Origin: Saccoglossus kowalevskii
Taxonomy: Eukaryota; Hemichordata; Enteropneusta; Harrimaniidae
Assembly: GCF_000003605.2 (NCBI RefSeq)
Contig: NW_003132877.1
Span: 89,030-113,442, forward strand
Length of the DNA: 24,413 nt
Direction: 5' to 3'
Part shown: one piece after another, positions 1-7,861 of the stretch
How the letters are laid out: every line of letters starts with the position of its first letter
How positions within the stretch are numbered: the first letter of the stretch is position 1
Position numbers and translations under genes: made by a program
The notes under the pieces: generated by a model
Databases searched by the model: none
Seen by the model: the letters and a program-made list of their open reading frames with translations, nothing else
Told to the model about the DNA's origin: nothing

Positions 1-3000
1 TGAATGTTACTGTGGAGATGAGAACACTGAATATTGGCAATATGGAGAAGCTATACCTGGAGAAATGATAAATGAGTATACAGAATATGGTAGTCAACAA
101 TGCAGTGGTGATACTGGAACTGATCCTTACAAACAAGCATGTGCAGGTGATTGGCAATTTGATGTATATGATAGTAAGTATGTCACTTTAATCTGAGAAA
201 AACTTGACTGTCAGAAATGGAAATGTTCACTCGACGACATTGGGTATTTATACTGGTAGCTATGGTGATGTATTCAAAATCAACAGTTCCAGCAATGCTC
301 TATGGCTGCAGTTTTTCTCAAATCATAACGGCACTGATAAAGGATTTGTTATAGCTTATCAAGGTATTGAACGATCACATAAACACTGCAAATTATCTAC
401 ATTATTTGAAGTTCATTCAACTTATGTGACGAATATTTTTGAATTCATAATTTAGATACATCTCTGCAACTGTGCACAACACCCACAGTCACGGATCACT
501 TGATCATCTCATCTGCACACCAGAACGATATTTTTAACCATGGTGACGTCATCACATTTACCTGTAAACAAGGATATGGATTGATTGGAGAAAGCCTCAT
601 GTCGTGTCAGGATGATGGACAGTGGAGTAATAATATACCTACATGCACAGGTTAGTCATTAGTACATTTCCGTTCCTATTGTGGCATCAAAATTATGTTT
701 GCATCAGGAGATAAATTGATAAAAGTAACTTTTAATTTGAATGGAAATCAATAAATCAGGAAAGTGCAATTGAACCCCAAAACAACATGATCTTGTGAGA
801 TGGTTCAAATAAGAAATAGATTTGGTCAACTTTTTTTCAATCCATGTGTCTATGATAATACGCGTGACACGACGACAATGACAGCACATCAAGTAGGTAG
901 CAATTAACCATTGCCCTTCTCACTGCATCATGAATGAAACAAAAATGGCAGCCTAGTTACCTGGCTCATTGCATCGCAAATTGTACCAGGCATGACAACA
1001 GTTCCAGTGTGACCTGGCGGATGCATAACCTATCACGAATGTGGTCTTAACAATAGTTTTCACATTTATTTGCGTGAGCGGGTTGTTAAACTCTTGGTGT
1101 CATCATCAGCCACCGTGACCCAGCCACCAGAGAAGGCTTCTGGTACGACATAACGTCACGCTTAAAGAGCCACCTATTCTATCAAATTTTTTTGTATAAG
1201 ACTGGACCACCCTCTAATTTCTGAACTACATTTCATTCGACTTAGTTTGAAAAATAGTAGTTTCCACATTATGTATAATTCGTAATTAAAGCTAAAGACG
1301 GTGTTACATAGGAAATCGTGGGGAAAAATATATCAAAGCAATGCAATGCAATGCAATGCACGAAGCAACGCATTTACTTTGTTAATATGTGTATATGATA
1401 TAATTGAGTTGCACAGATGGGCGTGTGAATGGTTTCTATCACAGTGATATGGGTACACCATGTAAACAATGCATGGATATTGGTAGTTAGTCACAATGTA
1501 AAGGTTAGTTACTCAGTTAAAAATTAAAACTTTTTTTTTTATTCCAGCTGTATCCTGTGGTGTCCCGCCATCATCCGCTAATGCCTACCATGCCAATACT
1601 GACTATACCTATCAAAACACTGTATACTACTAATGTGTAGATGGTTAATATCATAGTGGTAATGGTATACCATATAAACAATGCATGGACACTGGTAGTT
1701 GGTCAGTTGGATTAGAACCGCAATGTACAGGTGAATTATTTAATTTAAACTCTAATGCCTACCGTATTAATACTGAATATACTCACCAAAACAATATAAT
1801 TTCAGTGTGTAGATGGTTACTATCATAGTGAAAGTAATGCACTATATAAACATTGTATGTTTTCTGGTTGTGTGTAAATTGGAGTAGAACCACAAAATAA
1901 AGTTTAATCCATTTCAAAATCAGCATATTATTCTCATTTCAGCTGTATCTTGTGGTGTCCCAGCATCATTCTCTAATGCCTACCATACCAATACTGATTA
2001 TACCTATCCAAACACTGTATACTATCAATGTGTAGATGGTTACTATCATATTGGTAGTGGTACACAATATAAACAATGCATGGATACTAGTAGTTGGTCA
2101 GTTGGAATAGAACCACAATGTACAGGTTAGTCACTGCTCTATCCTGGGGTGATCCAACATGGAACTGGTAATTGGTTAGTTGGCTTTGCCACAATGTGCA
2201 ATTTAGTGATTCAGTTCAAGAATATTAGCATAGTGTTTCATTTCATCTCAATCATATGGTGTGGCATCATTAATCTCCAATGCCCACCATACAAATACTG
2301 ACTATACCTACCAAAACAATGTATGTTATCAATGTGTAGATGGTTACTATCATAGTGAAAGTAATGCACCTTATGAACAATGTATGTTTTCTGGTAGTGT
2401 GTAAATTGGAGTAGGACCACAAAGAGAAATTTGGTCCATTTCAAAATCAACATATTGTTCTCATTTTAGCTGTATCTTGTGGTGTCCCACCATCATTCTC
2501 AAATGCCTACCATACCAATACTGACTATACCTATCCAAACACTGTATACTATCAATGTGTAGATGGTTACTATCATAGTGGTAATGGTATACCATATAAA
2601 CAATGCATGGATACTGGTAGTTGGTCAGTTGGATTAGAACCGCAATGTACAGATGAATTATTTAATTTAAACTCTAATGCCTACCGTATTAATACTGACT
2701 ATACCTACCAAAACAATATAATTTCAGTGTGTAGATGGTTACTATCATAATGAAAGTAATGCACCATATAAACATTGTATGTTTTCTGGTAGTGTGTAAA
2801 TTGGAGTAGAACCACAAAATAAAGTTTAATCCATTTCAAAATCAGCATATTATTCTCATTTCAGCTGTATCTTGTGGTGTCCCAGCATCATTCTCTAATG
2901 CCTACCATACCAATACTGATTATACCTATCCAAACACTGTATACTATCAATGTGTAGATGGTTACTATCATAGTGGTAGTGGTACACCATATAAACAATG

Positions 3001-3369
3001 CATGGATACTAGTAGTTGGTCAGTTGGAATAGAACCACAATGTACAGGTTAGTCACAGCTCTATCCTGGGGTGATCCAACATGGAACTGGTAATTGGTTA
3101 GTTGGCTTTGCCACAATGTGCAATTTAGTGATTCAGTTCAACAATATTAGCATAGTGTTTCATTTCATCTCAATCATATGGTGTCCCATCATCATTCTCA
3201 AATGCCTACCATACCAATACTGACTATACCTACCAAAACAATGTATACTATCAATGTGTAGATGGTTACTATCATAGTCGTAGTGGTACACCAAATAAAC
3301 AATGTATGGATACTAGTAGTTGGTCAGTTGATATAGAACCACAGTGTTCAGGTGAGTTAGCAATAATAA

Positions 3370-3445
<76 letters not shown>

Positions 3446-4245
3446 TAGAGTTAAGCAATAGGGTTTGATGTATGTATCCAATTTGCATTATTTTTATTTT
3501 CAGCCATTCCAACAAAAACGGTTGTAACCTATACGCCAACATCTTTCCATAGTAAGATTCCCAGGGAGTCGACGGCTTATTCATTCGAATACTCAACAGA
3601 AACAGAGAAGACTAATACATCAGATATATCAGACAAATTCAACACATCATGCACGGTGTGTGCAGGTTGCTGTGAAGGAATTTACAATCCGAAATTAGAT
3701 AAAAACCTGGGAAATACATCAAATGGTAAAGTCCTGTTAGATAGATTTTCCTTTTTTGTCAACCTAAGTTCTAATGAACAATATCAAAAATTCACTTCAG
3801 CAAAATTATTCATTTACGATATTCTTTTGATAGATATCCTTGCAGTCAGTACAGTACTGTCGTTTTTATTGGGAGCCAGTGTGACGTTTTTCGCACAGTA
3901 TCTCTGTCGAAAATTACGGTAAGACCAATGACAAACAGTTTGAAAAATATTTCGTTTTTATGAGTATGTTAAAATACATATTTGAATATATGTAACATTT
4001 CTCTAATTCAAAATGTTCTATACATTTTGTATTTTCATATTCAATACAGAAATCGTACAGCAAATTACGAAATTGACCCGGCAACACAGATAAATTTTGG
4101 GGAAGATAATTATACATCGTTAAATCTTACTGGTATCTCAATTGACGTGTACCAATCACTGAACAACCGGCCACTGTATCAAAATAAACCAGAAACCCAA
4201 AAAAGTGGCATCAGCGACTATGAAGTAGTGCTGAATACGAATTGA
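1..4245 (+). CDS. WSC-CUB-sushi transmembrane receptor-like gene, 3' part (spliced, 5' end outside window)
   Basis: The gene enters the window in frame and is spliced. My preferred model joins 2-177, 215-363, 456-650, 1943-2125, 2865-3047, 3504-3918 and 4050-4245, with stop TGA at 4243-4245. The product would carry WSC, a partial CUB, three sushi/CCP domains, a Ser/Thr/Asn-rich stalk, one transmembrane helix and a cytoplasmic tail of about 68 residues with several tyrosine motifs. WSC and CUB occur together in Kremen proteins, but sushi domains and this tail do not, so I do not assign a symbol. Sushi domains usually mediate protein binding at the cell surface, as in complement regulators and adhesion receptors. 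Ligand and function are unknown. Junctions are read from GT/AG consensus and phase continuity; no transcript was available. Several extra sushi-like exons inside the gene are broken and are listed separately. Confidence 0.75.
2..177 (+). CDS. WSC domain exon (C-terminal part of the domain)
   Basis: Reading from base 2 gives ECYCGDE..., a mid-domain Cys and Gly pattern (QQCSGDTGT), and the closing ACAGDWQFDVYD. This matches the second half of a WSC domain, a cysteine-rich carbohydrate-binding module of about 90 residues, so its first half lies upstream. The frame closes with TGA at 194-196, so an intron must start before that. Two donors are possible: GTAAGTA at 174 (leaves phase 1) and GTATGTC at 178 (leaves phase 2). 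Only the second keeps the frame into the following CUB piece. Confidence 0.75.
215..363 (+). CDS. CUB domain exon, second half only
   Basis: The frame open from 204 contains KINSSSNALWLQFFSN, then a Gly-Phe-Val-Ile-Ala-Tyr ending. This is the characteristic C-terminal half of a CUB domain (SSSN, hydrophobic Leu-x-Leu-x-Phe, GF-x-x-Y). An acceptor CTGTCAG ends at 214 and a donor G|GTATTG lies at 364, leaving phase 1, which joins correctly to the next sushi exon. The first half of a CUB (about 55-60 residues) is absent between this exon and the WSC exon, which is only 37 bases away. Either a 37-base intron joins two incomplete halves, or an exon was lost here. Confidence 0.65.
456..650 (+). CDS. 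Sushi/CCP domain exon 1 (divergent copy)
   Basis: A 195-base exon, phase 1 to 1, between acceptor TTTAG (ending 455) and donor GTTAGT at 651. It encodes one complete sushi domain of about 65 residues with four cysteines: the first before TTPTV, the second in ITFTCKQGYG, the third in LMSCQDDG and the fourth in NNIPTCT, plus the conserved Trp in GQWS. It is clearly different from the downstream sushi exons, which form a recent, nearly identical family. It is therefore the older, single-copy domain of the gene. Confidence 0.85.
1338..1360. repeat. Short (GCAAT)n tandem repeat
   Basis: About four and a half copies of the pentamer GCAAT lie in the first large intron. It is a simple repeat with no visible function. 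Confidence 0.9.
1408..1508 (+). pseudogene. Relict sushi exon (oldest decayed copy)
   Basis: The bases around ATGGTTTCTATCACAGTG, CCATGTAAACAATGCATGGA and TTGGTAGTTAGTCACAATG match the second half of the downstream sushi exons, in the same order. The first part of the exon, the acceptor and the reading frame are lost. It continues into AAGGTTAG, resembling the ACAGGTTAG donor of the intact copies. It shows the array once extended further 5'. Confidence 0.7.
1548..1730 (+). pseudogene. Sushi exon A1, two in-frame stop codons
   Basis: A full-length 183-base sushi exon (phase 1 to 1) with a strong acceptor (T run, then TTCCAG) and a donor GTGAAT at 1731. In the sushi frame, the Tyr-Tyr-Gln-Cys codons of the intact copies read TAC TAC TAA TGT, and the Gly-Tyr-Tyr codons read GGT TAA TAT. 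Both are stops. Flanking sequence is otherwise intact: the SCGVPPS start, QCMDTGSW and EPQCT are all readable. If spliced in, it would end the protein before the membrane anchor. I treat it as a broken exon that is skipped, although a truncated secreted form cannot be excluded. Confidence 0.8.
1748..1900 (+). pseudogene. Relict sushi exon D1 (frameshifted)
   Basis: It begins with the SNAY codons (TCTAATGCCTACC), lacks the first-cysteine part, and carries a short deletion at CAATATAATTTCAGTGTG where intact copies have the TATACTATCAATGTG stretch. A stop follows soon after. The 3' part has the signature ATGTTTTCTGG and GTGTGTAAATTGG (stop TAA), shared with relicts C1 and D2. The deletion leaves a pyrimidine-poor TTTCAG that could act as a weak cryptic acceptor. 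Confidence 0.8.
1943..2125 (+). CDS. Sushi/CCP domain exon B1 (intact)
   Basis: A 183-base, 61-residue exon, phase 1 to 1. It sits between acceptor TTCTCATTTCAG (ending 1942) and donor GTTAGT at 2126. The four sushi cysteines (SCGVP, YYQCVDG, KQCMDT, EPQCT), the conserved Trp (SSW) and the central Tyr residues are all present, with no stop. It is one of two clean copies of the young family and lies in the first unit of the 922-base tandem duplication. It is nearly identical to the exon at 2865. Confidence 0.85.
2245..2425 (+). pseudogene. Relict sushi exon C1
   Basis: A sushi exon copy readable from SNAHH through CVDGYYHSESN to CMFSGSV, followed by a TAA stop. The first cysteine codon has become TAT (SYGV instead of SCGV). 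The last cysteine is gone (GPQRE in place of EPQCT). No AG acceptor stands close before the start and no GT donor follows. A piece of still older sushi tail is visible just upstream at about 2157-2205 (ATGGAACTGGTAATTGGTTA, then CCACAATGTG). Confidence 0.8.
2470..2652 (+). CDS. Sushi/CCP exon A2: intact frame, mutated splice donor
   Basis: A 183-base exon with acceptor TTCTCATTTTAG (ending 2469) and an uninterrupted sushi frame: SCGVPPS, YYQCVDG, KQCMDT, SW and EPQCT. The twin exon A1 is followed by the donor GTGAAT, while here the same position reads ATGAAT, so the canonical GT is lost. Reading straight on, the frame continues for about 32 codons through relict D2 and stops at TAA 2748-2750. 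Either the exon is skipped, a distant donor is used, or inclusion gives a truncated product without the membrane anchor. It pairs with A1: one copy lost its frame, the other its donor. Confidence 0.6.
2670..2822 (+). pseudogene. Relict sushi exon D2
   Basis: The tandem-duplicated twin of D1, offset by 922 bases, with the same internal deletion (CAATATAATTTCAGTGTG) and the same stop at GTGTGTAAATTGG. The shared damage shows that the exon was already dead before the duplication. Confidence 0.8.
2865..3047 (+). CDS. Sushi/CCP domain exon B2 (intact)
   Basis: A 183-base, 61-residue exon, phase 1 to 1, with acceptor TTCTCATTTCAG and donor GTTAGT at 3048. It differs from B1 by only a few bases (for example HSGSGTPY here, HIGSGTQY in B1). 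All four sushi cysteines and the Trp are kept. It is the second clean member of the young sushi family and the most likely last sushi domain before the stalk exon at 3504. Confidence 0.85.
3165..3351 (+). pseudogene. Sushi exon C2: good donor, no usable acceptor, first Cys lost
   Basis: The frame from TCTCAATCATATGG reads SQSYGVPSS through YYQCVDG, KQCMDT and EPQCS to a strong donor G|GTGAGT at 3352. The first cysteine is Tyr, as in C1. The nearest upstream AGs end at 3150 and 3155. The first puts a TAG in frame at once and the second gives the wrong phase for the preceding exons. The 5' half matches C1 and the 3' half matches the A/B type, so it looks like a recombinant. I class it as probably not spliced, though a non-consensus acceptor is possible. 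Confidence 0.6.
3360..3444. repeat. (AAT)n trinucleotide microsatellite
   Basis: About 28 units of AAT/ATA with one interruption, starting nine bases after the GTGAGT donor of exon C2. It produces spurious poly-Ile and poly-Tyr frames on the minus strand. Length is probably polymorphic. Confidence 0.95.
3504..3918 (+). CDS. Stalk and transmembrane exon of the receptor
   Basis: Acceptor TTTTATTTTCAG ends at 3503 and donor G|GTAAGA begins at 3919. The exon enters in phase 1, compatible with every sushi exon, and leaves in phase 2. It encodes a linker rich in Thr, Ser and Asn with several N-glycosylation sequons (NTS, NLS), then a small Cys cluster (CTVCAGCC). A single hydrophobic helix follows at about 3836-3904 (ILAVSTVLSFLLGASVTFF...), with Arg-Lys directly after it as a stop-transfer signal. 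This gives a type I topology with the sushi domains outside. I recognise no known domain in the stalk. Confidence 0.8.
4050..4245 (+). CDS. Cytoplasmic tail exon with tyrosine motifs
   Basis: Acceptor TTCAATACAG ends at 4049; the phase-2 junction rebuilds an Arg codon; the stop is TGA at 4243-4245. The tail has tandem YTSL (4111-4122) and YQSL (4150-4161) separated by nine residues, which resembles an ITAM (YxxL/I spaced 6-8, sometimes up to 12). It then has YQN (4177-4185), a Grb2-SH2-type YxN, and SDYEVV (4213-4230), which fits the ITIM consensus S/I/V/LxYxxI/V/L. The motifs are seen directly; signalling through SH2 proteins is inference. These YxxL sequences could instead be endocytic sorting signals. 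Confidence 0.8.
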
Positions 4246-5344
4246 ATGTTGCATCCTGTATATACTGTGAATTTTAAGGCTAATTTCTTAGTGAAATGAA
4301 ATAATGAGTGAATTGCTTTCTATAATTATATGTCTATCGTTATGTCGAAATTATATTTGTACAATGTGCAGCTTGGTTGCTATAACACCTGCGTTTAGAT
4401 TGAAAATTCTCTCATAACATGTTTGTTATTACCATTTGATGATTTCATCCTGCAAATGTAAATTTGTTGACCCAGAATTATTAAGTTAATGTATTTACAA
4501 AAAGGAAATTTCAAAATATTAAATCAGTAAATCCACTAACAAACTGGAAATCCAATAGAAACTGTTAAACGGTTCGTCCGAATGAGCATTCCAGCGAACC
4601 AATTCCACACAAAAAAAAATTAGCATGATTATTCTGTTGGATAAGATCATCGTAAGTCATGATAAAGATGATATAGTTGAAGCAGCGAGATAAGAAGATA
4701 TGTTAACAAGTGTTTCTAGGCAATTTGGATAATCATCCATCTTAGTGAAAATTTTACAAGTGACCATTCCTACATGTTTTCGGTAAATTGAACTACACAG
4801 GTGGTATCAAATCATGATAAATTAACATTTTGCCCATTTCCCCCAGTGTCATTTTCAGGTTAATAGAACATTAAAATATGTTTTATTCACACAATACTCA
4901 ACACCGGCATGCCATGCAGGGGTGTATGATAGAAACAGAAGTCTATTTATTTTTGATATTCATGGAAGGAACATTGAATGAGTGAAATAACATTGATTAC
5001 ATTGTATTGAACACAGAGCATAGATGCCAACAACAGGTCCCAGCATAGTTACTATTCTTTGTATGGTGGTCGATCTAGACTTGTATATGTCTTTTGGCAC
5101 TGACGCGATTCTGGAAAATCTTCAAGAATGACTATACAGGTAGCTTTTGGTTCATTTCCACATTTATCCAGCGTATGATCTAATTGTAACATTGCAGCTT
5201 CAAGGACCATTATCACCAACTTGATTAACACATATCCAGTAATATATAACTGGTGTCAGGGTTGTAGATGCTTGGGGAAACTACAAGTGTAGGTGTGGTT
5301 TTGGGATAGTATATACACATAGACATTTATGTAAAAGTTGTTGC
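4246..5344. other. 3' flank of the receptor gene, no further gene seen
   Basis: This is AT-rich sequence with no protein-like frame on either strand. No AATAAA stands soon after the stop. ATTAAA at about 4517 is a weak candidate polyadenylation signal about 270 bases downstream. The rest looks like ordinary intergenic DNA. Confidence 0.4.
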
Positions 5345-5830
5345 TTGAGTCATTTTTTTGAGGAGGGCGGAAAAATAAAATTAATTCTTTTTATCCATTA
5401 TATTTGAATTTCAAAGAATTGTAAGTGAGATAATTGATCGGCGAGAAGAAATGAAATACAATTTTATTCCATGTATAACCTGGTTGGCATTTTTCAGCAT
5501 TAATGAGGGATTTCACGGTTTTTGATGACAGAGTTTCAAGGCGTATCACCACAAACCACGCCGCCGCCATGTTCGCAAGCAGCAGGCAGAGAGTTCAATA
5601 CCCGAGATTCACTGTCAACCAACCCGCATAAAATATAGATCTACGCGAGACTTCTGTACTTTGATCATGATACTCCCACGAAAATGCAACCTGGATTTGT
5701 TAGGCGGCGGGCGGAAAAAAATGAAGATATAAATAATTCTTTTTAGCAATGTTTTGCACTCACAAGTCGGCAGGCGCGAGAAATTACGCTGAAAGATAAT
5801 TTTATTTTCATTTCATTTTCGGCTCCTATT
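5345..5830. repeat. Imperfect direct duplication with a GC-richer core
   Basis: Two stretches about 340 bases apart resemble each other. AGGAGGGCGGAAAAATAAAA followed by AATTCTTTTTA at 5362-5395 matches GCGGGCGGAAAAAAATGAAG followed by AATTCTTTTTA at about 5705-5748. CGGCGAGAAGAAATG followed by CAATTTTATT at about 5440 matches CGGCAGGCGCGAGAAATTAC followed by AATTTTATTTT at about 5768. The sequence between them is richer in G+C and CpG than the surroundings. It may be part of a mobile element or a promoter region. I see no coding frame of note. Confidence 0.45.
5563..5573 (-). promoter_or_regulatory. YY1-type motif in a CpG-rich pocket
   Basis: The minus strand reads AACATGGCGGC, a full match to the AAnATGGCGGC consensus for YY1. 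Such sites often lie just downstream of animal transcription starts. On the plus strand the same bases give GCCGCCGCCATG, an ideal Kozak context for a 20-codon frame that ends at TAA. No adjoining gene is visible, so the role is uncertain. Confidence 0.25.
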
Positions 5831-7861
5831 CGTTCGGCGGGTTCGCGAAACAAGGATAATAAAAGTCTGGCCTTAATAGAGTTTAATTTTAATGATTTCC
5901 TAGTAAATTGATCAGTGTTTTAAAATGTTTATTTCCATGCATCGGACTTCTTTGGTAATTGATTGATTTTCACCATAGATATGTAACTGAATATGTGCAT
6001 CTCCGTGCTTCATATACCTTATTACCTGTGCCAGCACGGAGGGGAAAAATAACGAGGGCATTCACATATGTTCCCTTTGCGACTCATTTTCATTTTCGAG
6101 ACAACGGGTCAAATGTCAAGGTCACATTATGCAATTTATTGATGTTCAGTATTGAGCTACAAATGTAAATAGCGTACTTGCCCCAAAACGATGCATTTGA
6201 CCAACCCCAAGATGAAATAAATACAGTCGAAAGAAAAACACTTAAATGTACATGAAAGTTCAACAGGAAAAACGATAAACAAACAAGCACACCTAAAATA
6301 AATGAATCTACACTACTCAATGTAAACTCCTATTACAACTTGTCAGAAAACCAAAACAAACAAATATATTTTTAACAACCATGGATTAGTGCAGATTGGG
6401 CATCACTCAAGGATACACCCGGGAAAAAATAATTGCTTCGAAAAGGCAGTCTGAGTATAAACATATAATAATAAGGGAACTTAAGGAAAGTTCATTGCGT
6501 CACACACCACAGTACAATACACCAATATAAATAACATTGAAAAAAAAATTACGTGTCTTATAATGACTGATATGTGATGAGACGGGTGCATCTATTGGCT
6601 AAGCTTGCTGTACATATATGCAAAGAGTATGGAACCATTAATGATGTATGGTGTATTGAGAGGGGTGGGTTCATGTTTGCAATGATTGGTTGCTATCTCG
6701 TTGTTTTCAGGATGCAGCCTGATATTTGTTGCTTTCTTGGTTGTTCAATTATGGCTGACATTTTTTGTGGTGGGTGGAAGATGGGTTGATTGGTTTCGGG
6801 TTATTTTCTAGACATCATGTAGCTTGAAATGGTACTCTCTTAAAAAAATGCATCAAAATGAGTTTTGTTTATTTATCACTGCTGTAGATCCTGAGAACTA
6901 GCCATTGAATATAATGTCGGGAATAAATTGTATGCTGAACTAGCTTTATTAATTATTGCTGGCATTATTCCAATATCAATTGGAAACAAACTGTGACACC
7001 AAATCTAGTCGTTGTATTGTTATGCTTCTAAAATAAATTATAAAAATGTCTTGTAATAGATTCAAATATAAGGATATGGATTGCAACATATTAAGATTAG
7101 ATAGTGTCCAACAAATTAATTTGTAAATGGTAACTTAGTTTTTAAGAATTCAGTGAAAATATTATAAATAAAATAAATTAAATAGAATGTGTATTTTTGG
7201 ATGTGGAAACTTGACAGAAATATAATAATGTGAGGTCTGCAGGATTTTGTGTGAAAAAACTTATGTTTTTAAGACAGCAAACAATAACACACTCACTTTA
7301 CAGACTAACTCTAATTTCTTTTATTTGGGAAAGCTCTTCTATAAAAATAGAACAGAAATATATATACGAGTCTTTACTGTAAACAATTATAAACATTAAC
7401 TTCGTTACGCCTATTTTAAAATAGTGTGCCTTCAGCAAGATTGTCCAACGTTCAGCGACAATTACGTTGATAGGTAAGCGTTTAGGAATTGCGTTGACGA
7501 AGTCAGTCAGTCTTAATCACAAGAAAATGAAGTTGCAAACTGAATGTGAAACGATATCAGCTATTTCTGAGTTGGGAATTTCCACCATGAGAGATTTACC
7601 ACATTAAAATTCATTTATCATATTCAGTATATATTAATTTCTGCGTATTTTAATATTCTTCATAACTAGTATAAATTAAATATGATCTATAGTTACTATA
7701 ACGACAGTGTTGCAAATTATGCAGGAATAACACATGCCAGGTCAATATATTAACTCATAAAACTGGGTCATATTAATTACGGCTTTCAACATATTTACCT
7801 GATTGCAATTACAAAATTCTGAAAGACAGTATCCACAATTGCAAGCAATACATTTTATTTA
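5831..7861. other. Gene-poor stretch with a short inverted repeat
   Basis: I find no convincing exon. CTCCGTGCT (6001-6009) and AGCACGGAG (6033-6041) form a perfect 9-bp stem with a 23-base loop. TCAAGGTCA at 6116-6124 matches the monomeric ERR/NR5A response element, which is likely chance at this length. Open frames at 5959-6168, 6090-6320 (minus) and 6574-6789 have no recognisable domains and a composition expected of AT-rich noncoding DNA. Confidence 0.4.

Larger units (their letters stand above)
651..1547 (+). other. Intron with a pentanucleotide repeat and a relict sushi exon
   Basis: An 897-base stretch between donor GTTAGT and the acceptor at 1541-1547, which has a run of T before TTCCAG. 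I see no coding exon except the relict listed at 1408-1508. The minus-strand frame at 704-892 has no protein-like character. In the preferred model this intron runs on to 1942 because the exon at 1548 is broken. Confidence 0.55.
1548..3250 (+). repeat. 922-bp tandem duplication inside the sushi cluster
   Basis: Exon A1 (1548) and A2 (2470), relict D1 (1748) and D2 (2670), exon B1 (1943) and B2 (2865), and the B-to-C intron with the 5' part of C1 and C2 all repeat at exactly 922 bases, including intron sequence. Similarity fails in the 3' half of C2, where the second copy carries A/B-type sequence instead. The A-to-B distance is 395 bases in both copies. Confidence 0.85.

Noticed and set aside
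3272-3596. Two minus-strand frames with long poly-Ile or poly-Tyr runs
   Set aside because: They are translations of the (AAT)n microsatellite and lie antisense to the receptor exon.
6574-6789. 71-codon frame rich in Cys and hydrophobic residues
   Set aside because: No recognisable domain, no splice signals and no supporting context.
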